NCBI GenBank assembly: GCA_025330725.1
Contig: JAIWND010000004.1
Coordinates: forward strand, 868,001-932,000
Reading direction: 5' to 3'
DNA length: 64,000 nt
Source: Chlamydoabsidia padenii
Taxonomy: Eukaryota; Mucoromycota; Mucoromycetes; Mucorales; Cunninghamellaceae
Shown: one piece after another, positions 36,433 to 50,682 of the stretch
How positions within the stretch are numbered: position 1 is the first letter of the stretch
How the letters are laid out: each line of letters opens with the position of its first letter
Made by a program: the position numbers and the translations under genes
Notes under the pieces: generated by a model
What the model was told of the DNA's origin: nothing
Databases searched by the model: none
What the model saw: the letters and a program-made list of their open reading frames with translations, nothing else

Positions 36433-37057
36433 TATGGAACTCTATGCTATGTCTTGAACCCATTCTGTCGGATTTACTATGTCTTCTCCTTTATTTTACA
36501 TCATTTACCCCCTTTGTATGTATCATTCTTACCTTGTATATGTCCATTCATCTTTTTTTTACATCCTATTCCCCTATAGTTTCTCATATAGTTATCATAC
36601 TTTTTTAGTTTTACTGTTTTTACCATACTACTTATTTACTTATATCTATTGTTATTGTGATTTTATGCATCTACTCCATTTACTATTTATAACCTTATCT
36701 CCATGATACCCCCACCTTCATGACAGTATAATTTTACCGTCTTACACTATAGACTAAAACAGACAAAATTAGTATCTTTTTAAAATCAATAAAACACTTC
36801 CTTTTGTAAACTAACATCACTATCTCCATTTATGCAATCTACCCCAGCGTAGTCTTATTATCATCATTTGACAGTGATTCTTGATTTGATCCACACAATC
36901 ATGTGCCCATGTTGTTATCAATTAAAAGTCCCCACCCCCTCCCAAACCATTCGTCATGATTAAATCACCACCACCTGCATTTTATTGAAAAAAACATCTC
37001 TACTATCTAATAATAATAAAAGTGCTGTATATCTACTAAACGCCATTCTATACTATT
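36433..37057. other. 3' flanks between convergent cyclin and small orphan genes
   Basis: AT-rich DNA with many TTTACATC-like repeats, no coding signal. Several AATAAA sites, for example near 36790 and 37013. Confidence 0.6.
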
Positions 37058-37330
37058 CTACCAACCACCACCACCCCATCCTCCGTTATCCGATCCCAAA
37101 GGATTCTTTCCCCAGCCAACACCTTGACTTTGAGTTACAGAAGAAACCGCTTCACCCCAAGCATTTCCTTCATTTGATTCGTCCTGTAACTTGAATCTAT
37201 CCAGTAAGTCTTCTTGTTCTTCTTTGGCGGAGAGTGGCATCGTCATGTTTGTTGGTGGCAAAGTCTTGATCCAGTCTACTCGTGTCTTCCATTTCGGTTC
37301 CCCAGGATGTTGTGGTGGCGGTGGCAGCAT
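37058..37330 (-). CDS. Small Pro/Gly/Trp-rich orphan protein, 90 aa
   Basis: An uninterrupted minus-strand frame from the ATG at 37330, with an in-frame TAA a few codons upstream, so the start is well placed. It begins MLPPPPQHPGEPKWKTRVDW, has a helical acidic middle (SAKEEQEDLLDRFKLQDESN), and ends in a Gly/Trp tail (NGGWGGGGW). I recognise no domain. The amphipathic middle plus an aromatic-Gly tail suggests a small adaptor or RNA-associated protein, but that is only a description. It lies directly downstream of the tandem ~230-bp repeats, whose element copies may be its promoter. Confidence 0.5.
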   Translation of the reverse strand: MLPPPPQHPGEPKWKTRVDWIKTLPPTNMTMPLSAKEEQEDLLDRFKLQDESNEGNAWGEAVSSVTQSQGVGWGKNPLGSDNGGWGGGGW

Positions 37331-37937
37331 GTATTCTTTTTGTTATTGGCGTCGGTATGGATGTAAGCGCAGAGAAAGTTGTGACAAGGATGGTCGGATC
37401 GATTTTGTATAGTGAGATGGAAAAGAAGAAGGGATGAAAAAAGGAATCGCTAGGCGCACGGAATTTTGGTGTTCGGCGTTTGAAAATGAAGTTTCCTTCT
37501 CCATGTAGAAAAAAAAAAATATCCTCGTCTCAAAGGAAAGGTGAAAGTCATCACATGCCTGAACATACTGACACAAAGATCTTGGAGCTTGGATTTTGTG
37601 GTGACTTATGTTGTAAATATGCCATAGTGTCCACATCACCACTTTAATTATTAGCATCTGTTGACAATTGGAGCGATAGAGCCCTTTCCAAATCTTAGTA
37701 GACGCAGGCGGGATCTGAAAATGAAGTACAGTATGGTCCTTTTTTTTTTTTTTTCTTACAAAGAACAGGTAAAAGTCATCGCAAGTCTGAACATACCGAC
37801 ACAAGGGTCTTGGAGCTTGGCTTTTGCGATAACTTATGTTAGAAATATGCTATAATGTTCACATCGCCACTTTAATCATTAGCATCCGTTGACAATTGAA
37901 GCGAATAGAGCCCTTTCCAAATCTTAGTAGAAGCAGG

Positions 37938-37945
37938 CGGGATTT
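37938..37945 (+). promoter_or_regulatory. CGGGATTT element heading repeat unit 3
   Basis: GGCGGGATTTGAAAATC at the start of the third tandem repeat unit. Confidence 0.5.
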
Positions 37946-38140
37946 GAAAATCAAGTATGGTTGCTCCTCTTCTTCTTTTTACAAATGGCGGATAATAGTC
38001 ATCGCGAGCTTGGACTGACCGACACAAGGGCCTTGGCGCTTGACGTTTGCGGTAAAGTATGCTGGAAATATGCTATACTGCCCACATCGCCACTTTAATC
38101 ATTAGCATCTGTTAACAATTGAGCGAGTAGTGGCCTTCCA

Positions 38141-38148
38141 AAATCCCG
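38141..38148 (-). promoter_or_regulatory. CGGGATTT element at the end of repeat unit 3
   Basis: CCAAAATCCCGTGC on the plus strand, at the point where unit 3 stops matching units 1 and 2. Confidence 0.45.
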
Positions 38149-38476
38149 TGCGCACTCTCCGTGAGCCTGGTATTCCCCCGCCCAAAAAAAAAAAAAAAAA
38201 AATCACAATTAAAATGGGCGAGCGGCATTTCGAAGAGCGGGCATTTGTATTTCCCCAACCTGCATAATCATAAACCTTCATTCAACATGTCAACAATGCA
38301 TCGATCCCATCCATACAAGTGATCCAAGAGATTGGGTACTTTACTTTTACACTAAAATGTTAAATGAATGCGTGTAGTAAAAAGATATCGGTTTATTCAA
38401 AAGATATGGGATTAAGGCGATAATCGTTAGAATAGTTTTACATAAATAGGGGGAGCAGTAATAGTAGTAACTGAAT

Positions 38477-39613
<1,137 letters not shown>

Positions 39614-40259
39614 TATGATATATAAAAAGTGTTTGTATAAAGTTGGGGGAGATAAGTAAATGAAAGAAAAATAGAAAAATGGCGCCAGGGGAGTTTTTTA
39701 TAGGAACGATTATTAGTCGGCGTTTGTAAATTAATTCATCAGTGTGATCGGTTACCGAAAGATCAATTGCATAAATCTTTCCACTAAAATTAAACGTCCG
39801 AAGCGTCATATCTACCTCAGAATCAGTACATAGCCATTCACCATGGGGGTATCAGTGACCCCGATACAAACTGGATCTTTCTTTTTTCGGCACTTTTTTC
39901 TTTTGGTTTCAGTACGAGCATAGGATGCTTTTATTCCACTCGATGGAAACATGCCCACAATAGCCTGTTCCTAAACGTAAAGGTATATCACCAATCTTAC
40001 TGTTCCGGATAACCCATGTCATACCATTCCCTTTTCGAACCATGACTGATCGGGGTTATAAAAAAGGGGTGCTAATCCAGTGGCCTGGTTCAGAAAAAAA
40101 AAAAAAAAGGCGGCCCCCGAAATTAGTTATCACGTCCCTTCTCTCTACAAAACACACTAAAAGGTAATCCATCCATCCATCCATCCATCCATTCCTGTTA
40201 TCTGTTTTAAGATAATCTGATCCATTCATAAAACCAACTTTTTTTAACTCCATAGAATA
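39614..40259. other. Divergent promoter region between SDR and RPL31 genes
   Basis: No gene seen. Contains a CGGCGTTTGTAAATT variant near 39718, an A-run, GGCGGCCCCCGAAATTAG near 40110, an (ATCC)6-7 microsatellite at 40167-40192, and a CATAG just before the RPL31 ATG that could be the acceptor of a leader intron. Confidence 0.6.
40167..40192 (+). repeat. (ATCC)n microsatellite
   Basis: About six tandem ATCC units ~70 bp upstream of the RPL31 start codon. Confidence 0.85.
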
Positions 40260-40599
40260 ATGGCCAAGAACACTTCTCAAAAACGATCCACTCTTGCTGA
40301 TGTTGTCACTCGTGAATACACCATCCATCTTCACAAGTTGGTCCATGGTCGATCCTTCAAGTCTCGTACTCCTCAAGCTGTCAAGGCTGTCAAGACATTT
40401 GTTACCAAGCAGATGGGTACTGAAGATGTCCGCATCGATCCTTCTTTGAACAAGCAATTATGGGCCCGTGGCGTGCGTAATGTCCCCCACCGTATTCGTG
40501 TCCGTATTGCTCGTAAACGTAATGACGATGATGAAGCCAAACACAAGCTCTACTCTTATGTCACCTATGTACCTGTCACCTCCTTTAATGGTAAGTATG

Positions 40600-40640
<41 letters not shown>

Positions 40641-40915
40641 ACTGGAGGGGAAACGTGTGTTACCTGTCGAGGGTTTCTCGACCGCTGTTTAGTAGTTTGT
40701 CTTTTGTTTGATACTTTTCCTTTTTCTTGTGGGAATATCTCTTCTCATAAGAAAAAGGGAGGGGAATTGAACATCAAAGTGAATTTCTAACAGTTGAAAG
40801 CGCTAGAGGTTGGAGTGTTCTATCTCTCCTATCTATGAAGTGCATGGTTTACTAACTCTTTTTTTTTTTTTTTTTCTTCTAAGGTTTGGAAACTTCTGTG
40901 GTTGATGATGAATAG
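40260..40915 (+). CDS. RPL31: 60S ribosomal protein eL31
   Basis: Two exons, 40260-40590 and 40884-40915; 120 aa. Visible eL31 motifs: [74 protein letters not shown] block, and the VTYVPV...LETSVVDDE end. Length matches the family. It is a component of the large subunit near the peptide exit tunnel. The 293-nt intron is the longest in a small gene here and begins with GTAAGTATG followed by T11 then A27, able to pair as a hairpin next to the donor. Confidence 0.97.
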
Positions 40916-42594
40916 ATTGTCCATTTCTCTGCAACCGATCTTCCCTTATATTACTTACATACAGTTAATTAGTATTAGTGTATAATATCTATAGTTTTAA
41001 AATCATCTGTTAATAAAATGGATGTGTCTTTAACAAACTTTGTCTTGATCATGTATAGTTATTAGGATATAGTTAGGTTTAGATCGGATGGCGATATATA
41101 TGATCATCTCGCATGAATATCTTTCAATGTCAGTTATTCGGGGTTTACAATTGGCATGAAATCAGTGGTCGATTTGGCAGAGCGGCATTAAAAAACGTCA
41201 TTTTGAGGTACAAGTCTGGCGTCATAAAAGTTGTGTAATGGACAAAAAAAAAAAAAAAAGAGTCTTTATTAAAATGTTTATTATACTGTAAAAGATCAAA
41301 ATAAACTGTGGTAATAAACTAAAAGGTGTAAGATCTATAATAACTAATCCGCATATACAAATCGTCGTAATAGGTCAGTCCATTCAGCTTGTTCAAAGTT
41401 GTCGCCAGAATTACAAGAGTATTCACCGCGGTATGTACATTTGGTAGGGACGAGTGTATAGGAGCAGTATTCCAATAGTATCCTGTACCATAAAGTTCTG
41501 ATATTGCAAATCCTTCATAATAATCATTAATTATATTCCTATTATGTTCGCCAGTGTTTTTAAAATAACTCACCATACCACCACACTATTATAGTTCCAT
41601 ATAGTTGAAGCTATAATCTATCAGTGATGGGCAATAATCATCAAGCAGTGGGTACCTAATTCATTACAGAAAGAGAAAAAGAATCAGTTAGCCATTTATC
41701 TCTGTAATCATTCTTTTTCATTTTATCTACAGTACCCGTTCGTGTGTATAATCCATTGCCAACATAGTGAATACTTCAAGTTGTTGCCAAATACTTTATT
41801 GTTTCTGTTCCAACACCGTAGATCATGTTTGCATAGATTCAGAAGGAGGCGTTTATTGCTGTTGCTGGTGATGACGATCCTTCATGTTATGTTGAAGTTA
41901 CAATCACCTTTAACTTTATGCTTGTGTTAAGGTCAAGACAGAGTTCATCCATAGTTGTATACAAACAGTTTAGTTTTACCTCGCTCTTATCCGTTCCAGA
42001 AAGACTAAATAGGGGGAGGATTAAGTGTCGATACAAAAAAGAAGAGAAAAAAAGAGAAAACGAAAACCTGGAGAAATGTCTGGCTCTGTATTCGGGATTT
42101 GAAAATTGTTCCACGATTTTTTCTCTTTTTGGAATTTTGACATCATACCTTTCAAGCTCATTGTCATTGAATACCATCATCCATTTTTTGATTCTATAAC
42201 ATGCAATAAAGAATGCTTTTAACAATGAAACGTGATTTTCAAAGGGAAAAAAAAAAAAAAAAAAGAGGACCATTGGAGGGTTCACTTTCAAGTAAATGCA
42301 GTAAATCAAATGATTTCATTGGTTGATCCGATCGTGCGTGTGTGACTACAGTCAAATATTTTTTTGGATAGGATTTCTGCGAAGCGGGGATTTCCTTTTT
42401 TTTTTTTTTTTTTTTTTTTTTGTCTCTCTCTCTCTTCCCACATTCTTCTTTTTAGTACATCCATTTACTTTACTTGCACAATTATATATATTTAACATAA
42501 ACTGGGAATAGCTAGTTAGATATATAAACATACACACCCTACATTTACAGTATCTGTATATATACACACATACATATATACCTTTTATATATCG
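40916..42594. other. 1.68-kb spacer between RPL31 and poly(A) polymerase genes
   Basis: No gene I can support. A minus-strand frame at 41319-41576 (85 codons) and another at 41887-42309 look partly protein-like but have no recognisable domain, and no satisfactory splice set joins them. Recurrent-element copies: GAGCGGCATTAAAAAA near 41180, strict copy at 42093, and GCGGGGATTTCC near 42384, ~210 bp before the next start. Confidence 0.5.
42093..42100 (+). promoter_or_regulatory. CGGGATTT element
   Basis: TTCGGGATTTGAAAATTG, ~495 bp upstream of the poly(A) polymerase start codon. Confidence 0.5.
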
Positions 42595-44867
<2,273 letters not shown>

Positions 44868-45133
44868 TTTATTTATAACCACCATCAACCTTTTGCACTG
44901 TTATTATCTCCTCTTCTTCTTCTTTTTAGATTATCATTTGTACGAAAATCATATAATGCACAACCTCTTTTATAAATAAAAATTGTATATAACGATCCAC
45001 TTGTCTTTTGTCTCATTCTCATGTGATCTCTTGATCGGAGTGAAGCACTTTTTTTTTCCTTTTAAAAGAAAAAAAAATCTTTGCTTTTTACCCTCTCTCT
45101 CTCTTTCTCTCTCTCTTCTCTCTTCACTTTATA

Positions 45134-46825
45134 ATGACAACTTTGCAGCAAGTTCTCAATGGGGTCCCCATTTCCTTACATTGCCACAAAGGTAAGTTTA
45201 TGAACAAGGTATACGTATTTTATTGACACTACGATTGTTTATGAATTGGTTTTACATAGTGGTTGAACTAATACAATCGCCCTCTATCAAACAGAACCCA
45301 ACACTCTTCAATCATGCTATACAATATCTTCGAATCAAGGCTATCAAGGTAAAAACTCTTTCCAATCCAACTCGAACATCATCTTGACTCGACTCTCTCT
45401 TTTATTATCATCATTATTATTATCAAAATGAATAGGGCGATGTGGAAGCAAAAGTCAAACTGGGCACGATACTTGATGGTCAACTTTTAGCGACCGTGAC
45501 AAATACACAAGACGATAAAGATCCTTGGCATGCTGTATTGGATAAAAGTGAAGCAGCAATATGGGGGAAAAGTCTGTTTGATCGATGGGTCTCCTCGGCC
45601 TTGACACCTTGTCTTGTCCTGGTGGAATCCGACCTTCTCTCACGACAAAAGAACAATGATCCTCAATTGAATGGCAGCAGCAACACAAACTACTTTCGAC
45701 TAATAGACGCGATCCTTGCTCATGCTGACGATGATGAAGAACAACCGACAAAAAACAATAGGATTAAAGGTGATATGTGTTACTTGGTGGGTCTCATGCG
45801 TCTAAAAGGGATTGGTCTAGAAAAGGATATTGAATTGGCGGTGATGTACCTGACAAAAGCAAGCAAACTGGACCACGAAGGGGCAAACTATCAATTGGCG
45901 ACAATGATGGAAGATCAATACAACTATCCAGACATGTACAACGTGGATCAAAGTGTGGCTCTTTATGAAAAAATGATTACCAGTAACAAAAAGAAGCGCA
46001 AGACGACGACAACAATGGTCAAATCAACTTCGTCTTCATCATTATCTACAACAGTTGGAACGGTATTATCTGGACATGACGTTCGAGCGTTGATCAAACT
46101 GGCCCGGGTGTACTATGAAGGTGGTGAACTCGACAAGGCATACCAATACGCACGAAAAGTTGCCGAAAGCACAGGGGAAAAGTATTGTCAATACATGGTC
46201 GGTGATATCTTGTTACAACAAAAGGATATTCAACAGTCTCTGTTTTGGTTAACTCAGTCTGGTCAACAAGGTTTCCCATTGGCGATCGAAGCCCTGGCGC
46301 GGGTTTATTATGAAGGTACTCTGATCAAGCAGGACTATGAATTGGCCCATGAATGGTGTTTAAAGGGGGACGATATTTGGCCTTCTGGATTGGGGTACTG
46401 TCAGTCGTGTTTGGGGGATATGTATCGTCAAGGTCTCGGTGTACCCAAGGATCAAATGAAATCATTCGAATATTATCAAAAGGCGGCAAGTCAACAAGAT
46501 GCTCCTCAGAATTATGCTCGATACATGCTTGGTGAAATGTAAGTAATAAGTGATAAATGATAATAGATTTAGAGGGACAAACTACTCACTAACTGTATTT
46601 TACAATAGGTTTTATCATGGTGATGGTTGGGTGCGAAATATACTAGTGGCGAAGGATTACTACCAGATTGCTGCACAAGAACAATATGAACCGGCTCGAC
46701 AACGTTTGATGGAAATAGATGCATGTGAACGACAAGAACAAGAACAAAAAGAAGCTCTTCAAAAGTCAAGAAAACCTTGGAAGATCATGTCACTGTTTAG
46801 TGGCCGCCGAAAAGTGTCTACTTGA
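45134..46825 (+). CDS. Sel1-like repeat protein, 488 aa
   Basis: Four exons: 45134-45191, 45260-45348, 45436-46538, 46609-46825. Sel1-type TPR-like repeats are spread through the protein: CYLVGLMRLKGIGLEKDIELAVMYLTKAS, ALIKLARVYYEGGELDKAYQYARKVA, LARVYYEGTLIKQDYELAHEWCLKG, CLGDMYRQGLGVPKDQMKSFEYYQKAA, and YMLGEMFYHGDGWVRNILVAKDYYQIAA. A Lys/Ser/Thr-rich linker separates the early repeats from the later ones. The end is a charged EQEQKEALQKSRKPW helix and a basic tail. Sel1 proteins are scaffolds in ERAD, septation and chitin-synthase activation; no CAAX box or membrane segment was seen, so no role is assigned. Confidence 0.85.
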
Positions 46826-47427
46826 AATCATAATGATAGAAATACCCTCCCCCCTACCCCATCTAGTTATCCTGTCATTTGACATTTTACATTCCCCCTT
46901 CATTTTTTATTCCCCATGGTTTGATTCATTCCCCTACTGCTCAATGTGCAGTGTTGTATATTAATTTAATAAAACCAATGTTATCCAATAAAACTCGGGG
47001 TGGTTTACTCCTCTTTTGCTGTGCGCAATACTTTATATCCAGATGATATTATGTAACGGTATTCATGGTAATGTGCGTACAGAGGGCCCATCAGCTCTAT
47101 GCAATAGTTGGGCTATGGATCAGATATTCAAATCCCGATAGGATTCATGCAAGCTGACAAGGCACCTGTTTTAGAATAAAAATATTTTCGAACCCCTAAT
47201 ATTAGTTTGGCGATGTTTAGAATGGGAGAGCAGGTAAGTATGATCACATTTTACACAACAGCAACAACAAAAGAAGAAGAAGACAGGTTTTTATTTAAAT
47301 AAATCATGTAAGTTTAAAAAAGAGGAGACGAGGACAAAGTAAAAACGAAGTAACATAAAAGTAACATGATGTATGGTATGGCTTTATGTTGTTGTTAAAA
47401 AAAGGGGGGGGTAAAACTACAACTAAA
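46826..47427. other. 3' flanks between convergent Sel1 and SNW1 genes
   Basis: No gene. C/T-rich 3' sequence with AATAAA near 46970 and 46988, a strict recurrent element at 47130, which is unusual because neither neighbour starts here, and (GAA)n-like purine stretches near 47270. Confidence 0.6.
47130..47137 (-). promoter_or_regulatory. CGGGATTT element between convergent genes
   Basis: ATTCAAATCCCGATA on the plus strand. Both flanking genes point toward it, so it is not a proximal promoter element of either. Confidence 0.45.
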
Positions 47428-49621
47428 CTATCGTTTCCGCCTATGATCATCATCATCATTGTCGCTATCGTCACGAGTTCGTTTACCCTTCTTTGCCTTG
47501 TTCAAAAAGGTATCCAGACCAAAGACATCCTTGTCAGCAGCATTAGATCGAGAAGAGCCCAGTATTTCTTTTTCGAATTCCACAGGTCCAGAAGATCCAC
47601 CAGCAGCAGCGCTACTTTCGGCACCCTTGAAACCACGTTTAACACCAAATTTGTCTTGGTGGATCGATCGTTCCAATTCCTCCACATCGGTGCTGCCCAA
47701 GACATCGGAATCGTTTTGATCACCTCTGAATTTGTAGATAGAGGAGGATGTTTGGTTGAATAAAGGTTTGTCGTATAAGCTGTATGAATCGTCGTTTTTG
47801 AAGCCAGATGAGATACCTTCGGATTGGTTGAAAAGTCGGGCGTCGTACATGCTGTCTTTGCTGGCGGAAGGTTTTGCCAAACCAAGAGCAATCTTTTCCG
47901 AGATGTCACGTCCATGTTCCCTAATAAGATTTTTTCAAAATAAAATAAAATAAAAAAAAAAAAAGATGTTGAATAAAAAATAAAAAAAGGCATCATTGTC
48001 AGGTAGTCAGTCATCCTAACTTACTTGGCCAAATGCTTTGCTTTTGCTTCAGTGCCCATGTGGCTCATGCGCATTTCCCGTTCCCGTTGCTTTTGTCGAT
48101 CCCGTCGAATTTGATCCCGTTCCCTGGCTTGTTTTTCGTCTTCTTCCAAAAGTTCTTGTCGAGATCGACCACGATGTGATTTGTCTTCAGTACCCTTGTC
48201 GCTATCCTCGCTGTCGCTATGGTCGGATCCTGATGATTCGTCAGATGAGTCGTAGTCGGGCATGAGTGAGGCGGCTGTAGGTCGGTTAGCGGGTACTGCT
48301 TGAGATGACGATGATGCTGATGGTTTGAATCCAGATCTAGTAATATACATAATAAAAATAAAAAAATGTTAGTAAAAGGATATTCAACATCATGGTAGCA
48401 CTTACCTTTCTTCTCTTGCCTTTTGAGCCAATTCACGCAGTTTTTCTTCTTCGGCATCCTTTTCCTTTTGGGCCAATTTCTGTTGCATCAAGTTACGTTG
48501 TCGGACTTCTTCACGGGCATGGCGATCAGCAGCATAGAGAGCTTCTGAGAATTTAGCAAAGTTGTCATTGATAGTCAATTCTTGTAAGCCACGACCATCA
48601 GCCGCCAGACGTTTGTCGAGAGGGATTGTATAACCTTTGGTGTTCTTCCAGTTCGAGATACAGGGAGGAATGACCCATTCAGCTTGTTCCTTGGCCGAGA
48701 GTTTACGAGGAGGAGAGTGCATGACGGGAGCAGGAGGAGATGGAGGACCCCGAGGAACCTTTTTGTGTAAAAAGCTAGGAGGTGCCATGGGATCGACGGG
48801 AGCATCCACCATACGAATGATACGTTGTTTAGCACCAGAGTTCAGCGAGTCGTTGCCTTGCACTTGAGAGGGTGTGTATCGAATATAAGTCGGATCCTTG
48901 TTGGTGCCACTGCCACTAAGAGAGACCACATTCTTGGGTTGAGCCGCCTTGATTTTGCCTTGTACGATTTTTTCCAATGCCGCCTTTGTCTTTTCAGCCA
49001 CAGACATCACTTCTTCTTCACCCGGTCGGTCCATTACGAGTTTTTCGACATCCACATCCTTGCGTTCCTTCATTGGTACCAAATCCTTGAGTGAAGTATG
49101 GACAATACGGTTTTGTGCATGACCTTGGCGTGCAATATCTTCATAGGCCACGTTTCCATCGGAATCCACTTGAAGCGTCAATGTACCACCACTTGTTTCA
49201 GTCTTGGTGCTTTTTTTGCGCCCCATGTCTAAAGGATATTGTGCCATGGCGATTTCAGGGAATGCACCACCATTGCCAAAGTCTTCAGGGAATCGAGGTC
49301 GAAAGCCCGTCCGTTTGCCATAAGGAGGAATAGGCTGTGCTGATCGTTTACTGACAAGTTGATTGAGTTGTTTGCCATTGTTGTTATCACTGCTGATTCT
49401 TGCCGTTGTGCTGGTTGTTTGTCGAGGTTTAGGTAGTAAACTAGTTGTCGTAATCACACAAGAGATCCAAGGAATGATGATGAAAGAAAAAGAAGAATCA
49501 TGAGTATGAGCAATATACATATATATATATATATACGTCAGTATCCCTCTTATCCTTTTATAGGATTTCAGAATTTGTACTTTATACTTTCTTTTATCAC
49601 TTACCTTGATAAAGTTGCCAT
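47428..49621 (-). CDS. PRP45: SNW1/SKIP/Prp45 splicing and transcription cofactor, 618 aa
   Basis: Four minus-strand exons: complement(49605..49621), (48406..49440), (48025..48336), (47428..47920). The 17-nt first coding exon gives MATLSS before LLPKPRQTT, in line with the MALTSFLPAP start of animal SNW1. Landmark blocks: IPPYGKRTGFRPRFPEDFGNGGAFPEIAMAQYPLDMGRK, the SNW core WVIPPCISNWKNTKGYTIPLDKRLAADGR, then coiled-coil LAQKEKDAEEEKLRELA, and the C-terminal RDISEKIALGLAKPS and LFNQSEGISSGF. It is a component of activated spliceosomes (NTC-related). The region DYDSSDESSGSDHSDSED is an acidic insertion, and the tail is a basic KKGKRTRDDSDNDDDD type. The gene is complete and slightly longer than the human protein. 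Confidence 0.95.
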
Positions 49622-49778
49622 GATTAGTGTTGATTAAATTACAGAAAGAAAAAGAAAAGTGAAGACGCTAAAAAGTTCAAAAAATAAACAACGGATGTTC
49701 AAGCGCCGCCTGAAATATTTTCTAATTTTGATTTGTTCTCCCATCTCAGTTTTCCGGTTTAGCTTTCCTTTTGCTCTC

Positions 49779-50426
49779 ATGAAGTTAACAAGACAAAGGA
49801 TCATTGATCTAAAACGAAGTATGTAAAGTATATTTGGGTAATGAACGATTCACAATACAAGATCCAAAAAAAAAAAAAAAGTATATATGATAACTAATCC
49901 AATTGCTTTTTAACATTGTCAGTATTTAAACAGATTGACCGGGACGACACTGAACTGCTGGACAAAGATGGCCTTGAAGAAGCACTCGATAAACTTGGGT
50001 ATGAACAAGTAGATCTGGATGGTGCTTTGAAACTTGTGGGCCGTGAACAAGAAGGACATGTTATATTTGAAGACTTTAAAGATATTGTCCTCCATCTCGA
50101 GGTAATAAGATCTTTGTTGAACGAGAGGGGTGTGGAACTACTACATGAACTTGGTACTTACTTCTTGTATATAAACATAGTCAAACCATGAAAAACAAGA
50201 CGAACTGGACGAGGCGGAACAATCGAAAAATCATGCATTTGGACTATTGGCGGATCCTGAACTTGGGGGTATCACTTTGGCACGACTACAACAACTAGCT
50301 AAAGCACAAGGACATGAATGGACAAGACGGGAACTACAAGATATGATGACACTAGGCGATAAAGACCAAGATGGATTGATCACTCGAGATGATTTTGCTC
50401 GTATTTGGCAACACGTCGGACTGTAA
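49779..50426 (+). CDS. Small EF-hand protein (calmodulin/centrin superfamily), 154 aa
   Basis: Three exons: 49779-49818, 49923-50101, 50181-50426. The first exon encodes MKLTRQRIIDLKR and runs into FKQIDRDDTELLDKDGLEEAL, a degenerate EF-hand. A second weak hand follows around EQEGHVIFEDF. The fourth hand is canonical: DKDQDGLITRDDF, with D/D/D/-x-/D-like ligands and a 12-residue loop, then FARIWQHVGL. A helix-rich middle (SNHEKQDELDEAEQSK) links the halves. At most one or two hands should bind calcium. The target is unknown; divergence from standard calmodulin and the missing ligands argue against CaM itself. It is divergently paired with SNW1 across only 157 bp. Confidence 0.8.
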
Positions 50427-50682
50427 ATAGTAGCATAGGGTATAGTAATAACATCATATTGATTGTAATCATTTTGATTAGTTTAGTATATTACATTGAT
50501 TAATTTTTATTGGGTTAAATAAATAATAAAATATACAATATTTGATAAAATATAGATGTGGTGGAGAAGGGGATAGAAGAAGTAAATATACAGAGTGGAA
50601 GTAATACCAAAGGTAAAATGTGTAAGGGGAAGAATACATGTAATGATTAAATAGATACTATGTAAATCTAACTGGGTAATGA

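Larger units (their letters stand above)
37474..38150 (+). repeat. Three tandem ~230-bp imperfect repeats, each headed by the recurrent element
   Basis: Unit 1 is 37474-37708, unit 2 is 37709-37937, unit 3 is 37938 to about 38150. Each begins with a copy of the element (CGGCGTTTGAAAAT, CGGGATCTGAAAAT, CGGGATTTGAAAAT) followed by AAGT. Each then shares in order a T/A-rich stretch, GTCATCRC, GACACAA, CTTGG-GCTTG, AAATATGC, CACTTTAAT and TTAGCATC. The copies are clearly related but diverged, with stops in all frames, so they appear noncoding. Unit 3 ends differently, with AAAATCCCG. Confidence 0.9.

Noticed and set aside
37343..37804. 153-codon minus-strand ORF over the tandem repeats
   Set aside because: It exists because two repeat units happen to stay open; homologous positions in the third unit contain stops, and it overlaps poly-A tracts. 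No domain seen.
40591..40883. snoRNA inside the RPL31 intron
   Set aside because: No convincing RTGATGA/CTGA pair or H/ACA hinge could be seen by eye.
41319..41576. 85-codon minus-strand ORF with protein-like composition
   Set aside because: No start context, no domain, and joining it to upstream blocks needs an intron of about 36 nt, shorter than any accepted here. Left as unexplained.
41887..42309. 140-codon minus-strand ORF near the poly(A) polymerase promoter
   Set aside because: It runs through poly-F and T-rich tracts and through a CGGGATTT element; no family resemblance.
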